DNA from: an uncultured bacterium
Lineage (GTDB): Bacteria > Atribacterota > Atribacteria > Atribacterales > Caldatribacteriaceae
Direction of reading: 5' to 3'
Assembly (NCBI GenBank): GCA_937139415.1
Contig: CAKZPS010000062.1
Span: 1 to 64,000 of the forward strand
Length of the DNA: 64,000 bases
Shown here: positions 7,868 through 16,421 of the stretch, piece after piece
Layout: the number at the start of each line of letters is the position of its first letter
Position numbering within the stretch: position 1 is the first letter of the stretch
Program-made: the position numbers and the translations under genes
The notes under the pieces: generated by a model
Seen by the model: only the letters and a program-made list of their open reading frames with translations
What the model was told of the DNA's origin: nothing
Databases searched by the model: none

Positions 7868-9024
7868 GTCGCTTAGTCAAAGTTGGCGTCATTGGTACGG
7901 GATTCATCGGTCCTGCTCACATTGAAGCAGCACGGCGAACTTTTTTGGCGGAAGTGGTAGCTTTAGCGGATGTTAATGAAGAAGTTGCTCGTTCGAAGGC
8001 TCAGCAATATGCCGTTCCCAGATTTTATGGTGACTATCGTTACCTACTCCGTGACGAGGAAGTTGAGGTCGTGCATATATGTACTCCTAATTATCTTCAC
8101 TATGAAATGTCCCGTGAGGCACTTTTGACAGGAAAACATGTGATCTGTGAAAAACCCTTAGCAATGAAAAGGAAGGAAGCAGAAGACCTATTGGAACTTG
8201 CCGATAAGAAAGGCTTACTCCACGCCGTGCACTTTAATATTCGTTATTACCCTTTAGTTCGAGAGGCAAAATGGATGGTCAAGAGAGGAGAAGTCGGTGA
8301 GGTTTTCGCAGTTCACGGTTCTTACCTGCAGGATTGGCTTTTCTATGATACCGATTATAACTGGCGTTTAGAGCCGGAGTTGAGCGGTGAGTCGAGAGCC
8401 ATTGCCGACATTGGTTCTCATTGGCTAGATCTCATAGAGTATGTCACCAATCGAAAAGTGAAAGAAGTTTTTGCCGATTTCGCGACTTTTCATAAGGTGA
8501 GGAAGAAACCCTTGAAACCGGTTGAAACGTATGCGGGGAAAATGCTTCAGCCGGAGGATTATCAAGCTATTCCTATTTATACTGAGGATTACGCTTCGGT
8601 ACTCCTCCATTTTGAGGGCAGGGCGCATGGCGTTTTGACCGTGAATCAAGTTGCTGCAGGGCGGAAGAATCGCCTGTATTACGAGGTCGACGGTTCTCGC
8701 TGCGCGATCGCATGGGATTCCGAAAAACCAAACGAGTTATGGATTGGGAGAAGGGACAAGGCGAACGAATTCTTATTGAAGGATCCGTCTCTCCTGGGTC
8801 AAGAAACTCGGGCGATTGTCTCTTTTCCAGGAGGACATAACGAAGGTTTCCCTGATACTTCCAAACATTTCTTCAGAGAAGTTTATCGGCGCATTTTAGA
8901 AGGAGATTTTCGGGTGAAGAATCAACGAGAGTTTCCTACTTTTGTTGATGGTCTGCGAGAAGTAGTTTTGTCTGAAGCAATTCTTGAGAGTGTCCGAAGT
9001 GGAAAATGGGTTCAAGTGAATTGA
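7864..9024 (+). CDS. Gfo/Idh/MocA family NAD(P)-dependent oxidoreductase
   Basis: A 386-residue sugar or cyclitol dehydrogenase. The N-terminal Rossmann fold has [13 protein letters not shown] (about 7-19) and the conserved EKP motif at about 96-98, whose Lys is catalytic. The C-terminal half is the usual alpha/beta substrate domain, including [13 protein letters not shown]. Typical substrates are inositols, glucose, 3-oxo sugars or glycosides. The start is GTG 7864, overlapping the ROK kinase stop; the open frame extends far upstream inside the kinase gene but that part is spurious. Together with the TIM-barrel isomerase downstream this resembles inositol or keto-sugar catabolic pairs. Confidence 0.92.
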   Translation: MSRLVKVGVIGTGFIGPAHIEAARRTFLAEVVALADVNEEVARSKAQQYAVPRFYGDYRYLLRDEEVEVVHICTPNYLHYEMSREALLTGKHVICEKPLAMKRKEAEDLLELADKKGLLHAVHFNIRYYPLVREAKWMVKRGEVGEVFAVHGSYLQDWLFYDTDYNWRLEPELSGESRAIADIGSHWLDLIEYVTNRKVKEVFADFATFHKVRKKPLKPVETYAGKMLQPEDYQAIPIYTEDYASVLLHFEGRAHGVLTVNQVAAGRKNRLYYEVDGSRCAIAWDSEKPNELWIGRRDKANEFLLKDPSLLGQETRAIVSFPGGHNEGFPDTSKHFFREVYRRILEGDFRVKNQREFPTFVDGLREVVLSEAILESVRSGKWVQVN

Positions 9025-9037
9025 GGGAGGTGATGGT

Positions 9038-9946
9038 GTGAAGCTCGGTTTTATGACTGCATGTCTTCCGGAAATAAGCTTGGAAGATTTGGCGAAATGG
9101 GCCCATGGGAATGGTTTTTCTATGTTGGAAGTGGCTTGCTGGCCGAAAGTGTTTGAGAAGAGACGCTATGCTGGTACCCAACACATCGATGTGGAAAAAC
9201 TCAATGAAGAAAAGGTTGCTGAAATTCGAGAGCTTTTGCAGAATTATGAGATGGAGATTTCTTCCTTAGGATACTATCCCAATAACTTAGATCCCGACTT
9301 AGAGAATCGCCGTTTCTACCATGAACATCTGAAAAAGGTTATCAAGGGGGCCCAAATGCTCAATGTTCCGGTGGTAGGAACTTTTGTGGGAAGAGACCCG
9401 AAAACCAACGTTGAAGAGGCTCTCGAGGAATTCCAAAGGGTTTTCCCTCCCCTAGTGAAATTTGCCGAGGACCATGGGGTGAGGTTGGCTATTGAGAATT
9501 GCCCCATGCTCTATAGCATAGATCGCTGGCCGGGGGGAACAAATTTGGCCACCACCCCCCATATTTGGCGAAGAATGTTCGAGAGTATTCCCTCAGATTT
9601 CTTGGGATTGAATTTAGACCCTTCTCACCTCATATGGCAGCAGATTGATTACGTTCAAGTAGTGCATGACTTTAAAGAGAAGATTTTTCACGTTCACGCT
9701 AAGGATACGAAGATTTTGTGGGACAAACTTCAAGAGGTTGGTATTTTTGGATTTGGATGGTACGTGGATAAGGTTGCAGGTACAGGCGATATTCAGTGGG
9801 GTGCCTTTATCACTGCTCTGTACGAGGCGGGATACGGTTATGTAGTGAGTATTGAACATGAAGACCGGAGTTTTGAGAAGGACGTGGAGAGTAAATTGCG
9901 GGGGATTCTCTTAGCAAAACAACTCCTCGAAAGGTATCTCGTCTGA
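9038..9946 (+). CDS. Sugar phosphate isomerase/epimerase (xylose isomerase-like TIM barrel)
   Basis: A 302-residue member of the AP-endonuclease-2/IolE/IolI-like superfamily. Metal-binding signatures are visible in order: RLAIENCPM (Glu), LNLDPSHLIW (Asp-His), FHVHAKDTK (His) and VSIEHEDRSF (Glu). Such enzymes isomerise, epimerise or dehydrate sugars or inosose and commonly sit beside Gfo/Idh/MocA dehydrogenases, as here. GTG 9038 is preceded by GGGAGG and lies 13 nt after the dehydrogenase. A rho-independent terminator follows at 9972-9997, ending the catabolic group. The substrate is not identifiable from sequence. Confidence 0.88.
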   Translation: MKLGFMTACLPEISLEDLAKWAHGNGFSMLEVACWPKVFEKRRYAGTQHIDVEKLNEEKVAEIRELLQNYEMEISSLGYYPNNLDPDLENRRFYHEHLKKVIKGAQMLNVPVVGTFVGRDPKTNVEEALEEFQRVFPPLVKFAEDHGVRLAIENCPMLYSIDRWPGGTNLATTPHIWRRMFESIPSDFLGLNLDPSHLIWQQIDYVQVVHDFKEKIFHVHAKDTKILWDKLQEVGIFGFGWYVDKVAGTGDIQWGAFITALYEAGYGYVVSIEHEDRSFEKDVESKLRGILLAKQLLERYLV

Positions 9947-9971
9947 TATCTTCAATAGGAGATTGAAAGGG

Positions 9972-9997
9972 GGAGGTCGGAGGGCCTCCTCTTTTTT
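9972..9997 (+). terminator. Rho-independent terminator of the catabolic operon
   Basis: GGAGGTC (9972-9978) pairs with GGCCTCC (9983-9989, one G-U) around a 4-nt loop, followed by TCTTTTTT (9990-9997). Confidence 0.8.
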
Positions 9998-10020
9998 GGC
10001 ACGAAAATTTTTGACCTTAC

Positions 10021-10049
10021 TTGACAAAAAGGAAGAGCCGTGATTTAAT
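10021..10049 (+). promoter_or_regulatory. Strong sigma-70 promoter for grpE-dnaK
   Basis: A consensus TTGACA (10021-10026), a 17-nt spacer and TTTAAT (10044-10049). I see no CIRCE inverted repeat (TTAGCACTC-N9-GAGTGCTAA) near it, so HrcA control is not indicated by the sequence. Confidence 0.8.
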
Positions 10050-10090
10050 GTAATAGTCGAAGAAGGTAAAAAGAAGGGAGGGTGATCGGA

Positions 10091-10687
10091 ATGGAAGAGA
10101 AAGAGAAGGAGCTTTCTTCGGAGTTTTACGGACAGTCTTGCCCGGAGGTTAAAAGTGCAGAAGGCGCCCTCCAAGATGAAGTAGAGAAATTACGTTGCGC
10201 CTTGGAGGAGGAGAAAAAGAAAACCAAAGAACAGCAGAAATTAGCCGATGAGTATTTAGACCACTTGAAGAGATTGAAGGCGGATTTCGATAATTTCCGG
10301 AAACGGGAAATGTTGTATCGGCAGAATTTTGTGAAAACGGCGACACGCGATTTCGTGGTCAAAATTTTACCTATACTCGACGATATGGAAAAAGCTCTCG
10401 CTGAGGGAAAGAGACAGGATCTCGAGAACGATCCATTCTATCAGGGGGTAGAATTGATTTACAAGAAGTTTGTAACTCTCCTTGAAAAAGAAGGAGTGAA
10501 GCAACTTGTTACCGAAGGGCAGAAGTTCGATCCCAAATATCATGAGGCGGTGACCATCGTTTCTACTCCTGGGAAGGAAGATTACGAGGTTGTTGAAGAG
10601 CTGCGAAAGGGCTATCTTTTCAATGAAGAGGTTATTCGCCCGGCGCAGGTAAAAGTCAATAGAATTTCAGAAGATAAAATGGCGTGA
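10091..10687 (+). CDS. grpE: GrpE nucleotide exchange factor
   Basis: A 198-residue co-chaperone that promotes ADP release from DnaK. The N-terminal half is a long coiled coil rich in Glu and Lys (about residues 30-90, including the family-typical [14 protein letters not shown]), followed by the four-helix/beta-wing region ([27 protein letters not shown]). The C-terminus [10 protein letters not shown] is characteristic. ATG 10091 has GGGAGGG with 8-nt spacing and is preferred over GTG 10082. It starts the heat-shock operon behind a consensus promoter and is directly followed by dnaK. Confidence 0.95.
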   Translation: MEEKEKELSSEFYGQSCPEVKSAEGALQDEVEKLRCALEEEKKKTKEQQKLADEYLDHLKRLKADFDNFRKREMLYRQNFVKTATRDFVVKILPILDDMEKALAEGKRQDLENDPFYQGVELIYKKFVTLLEKEGVKQLVTEGQKFDPKYHEAVTIVSTPGKEDYEVVEELRKGYLFNEEVIRPAQVKVNRISEDKMA

Positions 10688-10704
10688 AAGGGAGGATGAC
10701 GAGC

Positions 10705-12618
10705 ATGGCAAAAGTCATTGGAATAGATTTGGGCACAACGAACTCAGTAGTTGCTTATTTAGAGGGAGGTCAACCGGTTGTTATTCCCAACAAAGAGGGT
10801 TCGCGTTTGACTCCTTCAGTAGTTGCTTTTACCAAGCAAAACGAAATTTTGGTTGGTCAATTGGCGAAAAGACAGGCCATTACCAATCCCAAGAATACCA
10901 TTTTCTCCATCAAGCGATTGATGGGTCGACGATACGACGACCCAGAGGTGGAAAAAGCGCGGCGAGTTCTGCCTTACGAAATCGTTCCTGGAAAACATGG
11001 AGAAGCTTGCGTCAAAATCGGTGACCGGGTGTACACTCCACCCGAAATTTCCGCCTTGATTTTGCGAAAATTAAAGGAAGACGCGGAAGAATATTTAGGG
11101 GAAAAGATAACCGAAGCAGTCATTACCGTCCCGGCATATTTTAACGATAGCCAGCGTCAAGCAACCAAGGATGCGGGGAAAATTGCCGGTTTGGAAGTCA
11201 AGCGAATCATCAATGAACCCACCGCTGCGGCTCTGGCCTATGGATTGGGGAAAGGGAAAGAAGAGGTTATCGCCGTGTACGATTTGGGAGGCGGAACCTT
11301 TGATATTTCCATTTTGGAAATTGGCGAAGGCGTATTTGAAGTGAAGGCCACTGCCGGAGACACTTTCTTAGGCGGTGACGATTTCGATCGCCGCTTGATG
11401 GATTACATCATTGACGAATTCAGAAAAGATCAGGGTATCGACCTTCGAGGCGATCAAATGGCGTTGCAACGTCTCAAAGAAGCGGCAGAGAAAGCAAAAT
11501 GTGAACTCTCGACTGCCTTGCAAACCGAGATCAATCTTCCCTTCATAACCGCTGATGCTAATGGTCCGAAACATCTTGTGATGACCATCACTCGAGCGAA
11601 ATTGGAACAATTGACCATGGATCTCATCGAGAGAACTATTGGACCATGTGAGCAAGCTATGAAGGATGCAGGATTAACCCCTGAGGATATCGATGCAGTA
11701 GTGCTCGTGGGTGGGATGACCAGGATGCCTAAGGTGCAAGAGGTTGTGGAGCGGGTGTTTAAGAAAGAACCTCGGCGAGGTGTGAACCCTGACGAGGTTG
11801 TTGCTGTTGGTGCAGCCATTCAGGCTGGTGTCTTAAAAGGCGAGGTTAAGGATGTCCTGCTCCTCGATGTCACTCCGCTCTCTCTGGGTCTTGAAACCTT
11901 AGGTGGAGTGTTCACCAAAATCATTGAACGGAACACCACCATTCCTGTTTCCAAGAGTCAAGTGTTTACTACTGCAGCCGATAATCAAACGACAGTAGAA
12001 ATCCATGTCCTTCAGGGAGAACGGCCCATGGCACGGGATAACTTCTCTTTGGGTCGATTCCAGTTAACCGGTATTCCCCCGGCACCGCGAGGAGTTCCGC
12101 AAATCGAAGTCAAATTTGATATTGATGCCGATGGCATCCTGCACGTTTCAGCGAAGGATTTAGCCACCGGAAAGGAACAGGCTATCACCATTAAAGCCTC
12201 AAGTGGTTTGAGTCGAGAAGAGATTGAACGAATGATTCGGGAGGCCGAACTCCATGCCGAAGAAGATCGGCGCAAACGCGAAGAAGCGGAATTACGCAAC
12301 CAAGCGGATAACCTTGTGTACACGGTAGAGAAAACTCTCCGCGAATCGGGTGAAAAGCTGTCTTCTTCTACTCGTTCTACGGTGGAAGGAGCTCTTTCAG
12401 GTCTGAGAGAGGCTTTGAAAGGGAGTGACATCGCCGATATTCGACGCAAAATGGATGATCTTCAAGCCGCTTCTCATACCATGGCTCAGGAGTTGTATCA
12501 AAAGACGGCTCAGTCGGGAAATACAAGCGGTGCTTCTTCTGCACAGGAGAGGAGTCACAAGCAGGACGAAACCGTAGTTGATGCTGACTATAGGGTAGTG
12601 GATGAGGAAGGAAAGTAG
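10705..12618 (+). CDS. dnaK: Chaperone DnaK (Hsp70)
   Basis: The 637-residue cytoplasmic ATP-dependent Hsp70. The ATPase domain begins [10 protein letters not shown] (about 4-13) and contains the phosphate-2 signature [11 protein letters not shown] and [17 protein letters not shown]. The substrate-binding domain follows ([17 protein letters not shown]), then a helical lid (to about 600) and a polar tail ending in [12 protein letters not shown], close to the usual bacterial C-terminal EVVDAE-type motif. ATG 10705 has GGGAGGA upstream; an in-frame ATG at 10684 would add seven residues. It is followed by a very strong hairpin at 12630-12672 that separates it from dnaJ. Confidence 0.97.
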   Translation: MAKVIGIDLGTTNSVVAYLEGGQPVVIPNKEGSRLTPSVVAFTKQNEILVGQLAKRQAITNPKNTIFSIKRLMGRRYDDPEVEKARRVLPYEIVPGKHGEACVKIGDRVYTPPEISALILRKLKEDAEEYLGEKITEAVITVPAYFNDSQRQATKDAGKIAGLEVKRIINEPTAAALAYGLGKGKEEVIAVYDLGGGTFDISILEIGEGVFEVKATAGDTFLGGDDFDRRLMDYIIDEFRKDQGIDLRGDQMALQRLKEAAEKAKCELSTALQTEINLPFITADANGPKHLVMTITRAKLEQLTMDLIERTIGPCEQAMKDAGLTPEDIDAVVLVGGMTRMPKVQEVVERVFKKEPRRGVNPDEVVAVGAAIQAGVLKGEVKDVLLLDVTPLSLGLETLGGVFTKIIERNTTIPVSKSQVFTTAADNQTTVEIHVLQGERPMARDNFSLGRFQLTGIPPAPRGVPQIEVKFDIDADGILHVSAKDLATGKEQAITIKASSGLSREEIERMIREAELHAEEDRRKREEAELRNQADNLVYTVEKTLRESGEKLSSSTRSTVEGALSGLREALKGSDIADIRRKMDDLQAASHTMAQELYQKTAQSGNTSGASSAQERSHKQDETVVDADYRVVDEEGK

Positions 12619-12629
12619 GGTCTGATGGA

Positions 12630-12672
12630 GTAATAAAAAAGCGCTCTACTTGGTAGAGCGCTTTTTTATTAC
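12630..12672. terminator. 20-bp perfect-stem bidirectional terminator between dnaK and dnaJ
   Basis: A perfectly palindromic arm pair, 12630-12649 and 12653-12672, with a 3-nt loop (TTG). The core GCGCTCTAC/GTAGAGCGC is flanked by A6 on one side and T6 on the other, so it can terminate in both directions. It splits dnaK from dnaJ. Confidence 0.9.
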
Positions 12673-12674
12673 GG

Positions 12675-12680
12675 TATAAT
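12675..12680 (+). promoter_or_regulatory. TATAAT -10 element immediately before dnaJ
   Basis: A perfect TATAAT lies only 6 nt before the dnaJ ATG at 12687. A poor -35 (TTGGTA, 12650-12655, 19-nt spacer) falls inside the terminator hairpin. If used, transcription would begin at or next to the start codon and give a leaderless dnaJ mRNA. Confidence 0.5.
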
Positions 12681-12686
12681 AGAGGC

Positions 12687-13853
12687 ATGGCGATGAAAAA
12701 AGATTACTATGAAGTTTTGGGTTTAGGAAGAGAAGCGACCCAGGAAGAGATCAAGAAGGCCTATCGTCGCTTGGCGCGTCAGTACCATCCGGATATGAAC
12801 CCTGGCAACAAAGAAGCAGCAGAGCGATTCAAGGAGATCAACGAAGCTTATCAGGTACTTTCGGATCCGGAAAAGCGCAGCATGTATGATCGTTTTGGTC
12901 ATGGAGCATTTACCGGACAGGCCCAAAGTGGTTATGGCGGTTTTGGATCGGATTTTGATTGGTTTGGCGATCTCTCTTCCGGTTTCGGTGATCTCTTTGA
13001 TTTCTTTTTTGGGACTGGTGCCCAAACCAAGAGGCGCGAGAAAACCTCCCGAGGAGCTCGAGGACAAGACATTAAAGTTGAACTCGCCTTAGAATTCGAA
13101 GAAGCGGCTTTTGGTGTAGAGAAAGAAGTAGTCTTTTCGCATCTTGAAACTTGTTCGGAATGTCAGGGGATAGGCGGAAAGAGGAAAGTAGCTTGCTCTC
13201 ATTGTCGGGGTACAGGGGAAATTCGCCACACCCAAACTTCCTTCTTCGGTTCTATTGTCACCTCTCGAGTGTGTTCTTATTGCCAGGGGAGAGGATGGGT
13301 TCCCGAAGATACCTGTTCTCTCTGTCGGGGTATGGGAAAAATCAAGAAAGAAAGGAAAGTAAAAGTACGTATCCCTGCAGGGGTGGATACCGGCTATCGT
13401 CTGCGGGTTGCTGGTGAGGGTGATGCTGGTGAGAATGGAGGCCCGGCAGGGGATTTGTATATCTTGGTAACGGTGAAACCTCATCGCGTTTTAGAGCGCA
13501 AAGGTCGAGATTTGTATTATGACCTTGCGCTCTCTTATGCCCAGCTCGTTTTGGGGGACGAAGTAGAGATTCCTACTCTTCAGGGACAAGAGAAAATCCA
13601 CATTCCCCCCCTTACCGAAAGTGGGAGCATTTTGCGTTTGCGGGGGAGGGGACTTCCCGATTTACAAACTGGTTTCCGAGGTGACCAGATGATTCGGATC
13701 AAGCTCAAGATGCCTCGTCAAGTGAATGGGGAGTATCGACAGCTCTTAGAAAAATTGTTAGAGCTTGAGCGGGGTGTTTCGTCCTCAAAGAGCAGATCAG
13801 GCGGTATCTTTGATCGTCTGAAAGAGGCTTTCTCTCACCCTGAGGAATCGTAA
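12687..13853 (+). CDS. dnaJ: Chaperone DnaJ (Hsp40, type I)
   Basis: The 388-residue J-domain co-chaperone that stimulates DnaK ATPase. The J domain covers about residues 5-70 with HPD at 34-36. A Gly/Phe-rich linker follows (about 75-115), then four CxxCxGxG-type zinc repeats ([32 protein letters not shown]) and the C-terminal substrate-binding domains. All type I elements are intact. Two starts are possible, ATG 12687 and ATG 12693; AGAGG at 12681-12685 is spaced better for 12693, but the close -10 element would favour a leaderless 12687. Downstream rsmE follows after 11 nt. Confidence 0.95.
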   Translation: MAMKKDYYEVLGLGREATQEEIKKAYRRLARQYHPDMNPGNKEAAERFKEINEAYQVLSDPEKRSMYDRFGHGAFTGQAQSGYGGFGSDFDWFGDLSSGFGDLFDFFFGTGAQTKRREKTSRGARGQDIKVELALEFEEAAFGVEKEVVFSHLETCSECQGIGGKRKVACSHCRGTGEIRHTQTSFFGSIVTSRVCSYCQGRGWVPEDTCSLCRGMGKIKKERKVKVRIPAGVDTGYRLRVAGEGDAGENGGPAGDLYILVTVKPHRVLERKGRDLYYDLALSYAQLVLGDEVEIPTLQGQEKIHIPPLTESGSILRLRGRGLPDLQTGFRGDQMIRIKLKMPRQVNGEYRQLLEKLLELERGVSSSKSRSGGIFDRLKEAFSHPEES

Positions 13854-13864
13854 TATATCGACTT

Positions 13865-14596
13865 ATGAGTCGTTTCCTCTTTCATCCTGTGTTACGGGAG
13901 AGGACCAGAATCGTCCTTCCTCTCGAAGAGGCTCATCATCTCCGTGTAGAGAGAATCAAACCCTCACAGAGTATCTTTTTGAGTGACGGGAAAGGACATC
14001 TCTTCCAAGGGGTTTATTTGGGTAAAATAGAGGGGAAGTTTTGGGTAGAGGTTTTGACCTTGGTGAAGGAAGAGGAACGGCTCCAGGATTTGCGGATCTG
14101 GCAAAGTGTCTTACATTCACCAACTCGTATGGATTGGTTAGTAGAAAAACTCACCGAGATCGGTGCCTCGGAAATCGGCTTTTTTTCTGCGCAGAGGTCA
14201 GGTGATATAAATTTCTCCGTCCACAAGCAGGTACGATGGGAGAAAATCGTAGTAAACGCGTGCAAACAATCTGGTCGACTCTTTTTCCCCACAGTTCGTT
14301 ACCGAGAAAGTTGGAAGGATTTATTAGAGACGCTCAGAGCGTTTTCTGGGCGTATTATCGTTGCTGATCTTTCGGCGGAGGAAGATTTGTGGTATTTTCT
14401 TAATACCCATGGAGAGAGCTGTAGCTTTCTTCTTGTGGTCGGTCCGGAGGGGGATTTTACCGAGAAGGAGAAAGAGGAACTCCTCTCTTTTCCTCGAGCG
14501 TATTCCGTGAGACTTACCTCTCATATCTTGCGGAGTGAAACGGCGAGTCTTTTTGGGGCTTCGATTTTGCGATCCTTTTTGGATGGACGTTCATGA
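13865..14596 (+). CDS. rsmE: 16S rRNA (uracil1498-N3)-methyltransferase RsmE
   Basis: A 243-residue SPOUT-fold SAM-dependent methyltransferase that modifies U1498 of 16S rRNA. The N-terminal PUA-like part has EEAHHLRVERIK. The C-terminal knot region shows the family signatures VEKLTEIGASEI, VNACKQSGR, VVGPEGDFTEKE and LTSHILRSETA. There is no strong ribosome-binding site in front, consistent with coupling to dnaJ. The stop overlaps the mtaB ATG by 4 nt. The dnaJ-rsmE-mtaB order is common in Firmicutes and relatives. Confidence 0.93.
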   Translation: MSRFLFHPVLRERTRIVLPLEEAHHLRVERIKPSQSIFLSDGKGHLFQGVYLGKIEGKFWVEVLTLVKEEERLQDLRIWQSVLHSPTRMDWLVEKLTEIGASEIGFFSAQRSGDINFSVHKQVRWEKIVVNACKQSGRLFFPTVRYRESWKDLLETLRAFSGRIIVADLSAEEDLWYFLNTHGESCSFLLVVGPEGDFTEKEKEELLSFPRAYSVRLTSHILRSETASLFGASILRSFLDGRS

Positions 14597-15882
14597 GAAT
14601 AGCAGTGAAAACTCTGGGATGTAAAGTAAACCAGGCGGAAAGCGATTTGATGGTCAGTGCTCTTGCGAGCAGTGGTTTTGAGGTGGTTGATTTTTCTGCG
14701 GAAAGTGATATTTATATCATCAACAGTTGTGCGGTGACCAAAGAAGCAGAGCGAAAAACTCGCCAGTGCGTACGACAAGCACTCCGTCGTAATGCTCAGG
14801 GTTTGGTGCTTCTTACCGGGTGTGCTGCTCGCTTGTTTTGGCAGCGAGAGTATAATCCATGGGGAGCAAGAGTAGTTCTTTTACCAGGGCGGGAGAAAGC
14901 CGAGGAGATTTTTGCCTATTTACGCGATTTTACCTTACAGTCTATACAGTACCGGGTGGTTCTCCGTCCCAGGCGTTCTCGGGTATGGGTAAAAGTTGAA
15001 GATGGGTGTGATCATTTTTGTCACTACTGTATCGTTCCCTATCTCCGTGGGCCGGTGCGGAGTGAATCGCCGGACCACATTCTGCAAGTGGTCCAGGGTT
15101 TGGAGGGAGAAGGAGTAAGAGAGATTGTTTTGTGTGGCATTAATTTAGGATACTTTGGTCGGGATAATGGTTCAAGTCTTATGGAACTTTTACGATTATT
15201 GATTCGAGAAACTTCCCAAGTTCGCTTTCGCTTAAGCTCTCTTGAGCCTTTCCTCGTCGATGAACATTTTATTGAACAGTACTTTTCCTTAGGAAAACGG
15301 ATGTGTCCTCATTTTCACCTTCCCCTCCAGAGTGGAAGTGATAGAATTCTCGAGAGAATGGGGAGGGGATATAATACTGCTTTTTACCGTTCTCTGGTAG
15401 CGACGATCCGTCGCTTGGTTCCCGATATTGCTCTTACCACCGATATCATTGTTGGATTTCCGGGGGAAGAGGAGGAGGATTTTCGGAAAACGCTGGCCTT
15501 TTGTCAGGAAATGGCGTTTTCCAGGATGCATGTTTTCCCTTTTTCCCCGCGGGAAGGAACGCCTGCTTTTCTGTGGGAGAGGGAGTATAGAGTGCCTCAT
15601 CCTGAAAAGAAGCGTAGGGAGGAGGTCCTTCTTGCTTTGGGGAGACAGCTGAGTTGTCACTACCACGAGCGATTTGTGGGTCGGGAAGTCGAGATGGTTG
15701 GTGAGTTTCTTGACTCGCCCTATGTTTTGGGATATTCTGAAAACTACATTCCCGTCCGCGTGAGGGATGTTTCGCAAGAAATGTTGGGTTCTCTTTTAAG
15801 AATTCGGGTAGAAAGAGCACACGAGAGTTATGTGCTTGGATATTGGGTGGATGGAACGGCGGAGAGGAGGAGTGAGAAATGA
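14593..15882 (+). CDS. mtaB: tRNA t6A37 methylthiotransferase MtaB
   Basis: A 429-residue radical SAM enzyme that adds a methylthio group to t6A37 in tRNA. The N-terminal MTTase domain has three cluster cysteines (about C10 in LGCKVNQAE, C46 in NSCAVT, C77 in TGCAAR). The radical SAM CxxxCxxC motif in CDHFCHYC is at about 139-146, followed by LSSLEP and HFHLPLQSGSD. A C-terminal TRAM-like domain (about 365-425) is present. The start ATG overlaps rsmE by 4 nt. It sits in the dnaJ-rsmE-mtaB arrangement and is followed, again with overlap, by an exported nuclease-fold protein. Confidence 0.94.
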   Translation: MRIAVKTLGCKVNQAESDLMVSALASSGFEVVDFSAESDIYIINSCAVTKEAERKTRQCVRQALRRNAQGLVLLTGCAARLFWQREYNPWGARVVLLPGREKAEEIFAYLRDFTLQSIQYRVVLRPRRSRVWVKVEDGCDHFCHYCIVPYLRGPVRSESPDHILQVVQGLEGEGVREIVLCGINLGYFGRDNGSSLMELLRLLIRETSQVRFRLSSLEPFLVDEHFIEQYFSLGKRMCPHFHLPLQSGSDRILERMGRGYNTAFYRSLVATIRRLVPDIALTTDIIVGFPGEEEEDFRKTLAFCQEMAFSRMHVFPFSPREGTPAFLWEREYRVPHPEKKRREEVLLALGRQLSCHYHERFVGREVEMVGEFLDSPYVLGYSENYIPVRVRDVSQEMLGSLLRIRVERAHESYVLGYWVDGTAERRSEK

Positions 15883-16421
15883 AAAGGTGGATTTTTTGGG
15901 TCGTCTTGGGGCTTACCATTGGTCTCTTTTTGCCGTTTGGAATGGCTCATGAGGGGTTTATCTCCATGAGGGTGATTCGCTTTGTTCGTCCTCATGTGTG
16001 TATCGCGGAGGTGGGGGAAAATGGGGAATCACAACGAGTATGGATAAAGTTAGCGGGAGTAAAGCCGAGGTTGGGCGAGGAAAAAGTTTACCAACAGGCA
16101 ATGGAGAGGGCTCGAGAATTAACCGGTGAAGATGGAGTACTCTTTGATTTTGCTCTCGCTCACGGGCGGGAAGAAAAACAGTGGGTTGGATATATTTATC
16201 TCCCTTCCTGCGAACGAGACGAAACGATGTGTATTCTCAATGCGGAATTATTGCGGGAGGGATTGGTGATGCTCGACGGGGGAACGGCGAGTCGGAATCT
16301 TCTCGGTTACTTGCTGGAGGCCGAAGAAGAGGCGCGTGAGAAGAAACTCGGTCTTTGGGCCGTTACCCCTGTAGAGCGTGACCGGGAGAGAGAAGGATGT
16401 CCCTCTTGCGAAATACGGTGA
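15879..16421 (+). CDS. Exported staphylococcal-nuclease-fold protein, probably non-catalytic
   Basis: A 180-residue protein with an N-terminal signal peptide (KRWIFWVVLGLTIGLFLPFG, cleavage probably near residue 23) and an SNase/thermonuclease-like OB fold. Family landmarks are RVWIKLAGVKP in place of the usual RLxGIDTPE, WVGYIYLP, and NAELLREGLVML. The Asp-Thr pair and Glu-type acidic cluster of the catalytic calcium site and the Arg of the usual DRYGR turn are not present, so nuclease activity looks lost. It overlaps mtaB by 4 nt and ends directly before a large membrane protein. A structural or binding role in the periplasm is my inference. Confidence 0.7.
   Translation: MKRWIFWVVLGLTIGLFLPFGMAHEGFISMRVIRFVRPHVCIAEVGENGESQRVWIKLAGVKPRLGEEKVYQQAMERARELTGEDGVLFDFALAHGREEKQWVGYIYLPSCERDETMCILNAELLREGLVMLDGGTASRNLLGYLLEAEEEAREKKLGLWAVTPVERDREREGCPSCEIR

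Noticed and set aside
10000-10090. CIRCE heat-shock element before grpE
   Set aside because: I looked for the TTAGCACTC-N9-GAGTGCTAA repeat and did not find it.
12012-12449. 145-codon minus-strand ORF within dnaK
   Set aside because: Antisense shadow of a strongly conserved gene, Arg/Ser-rich and without a known family.
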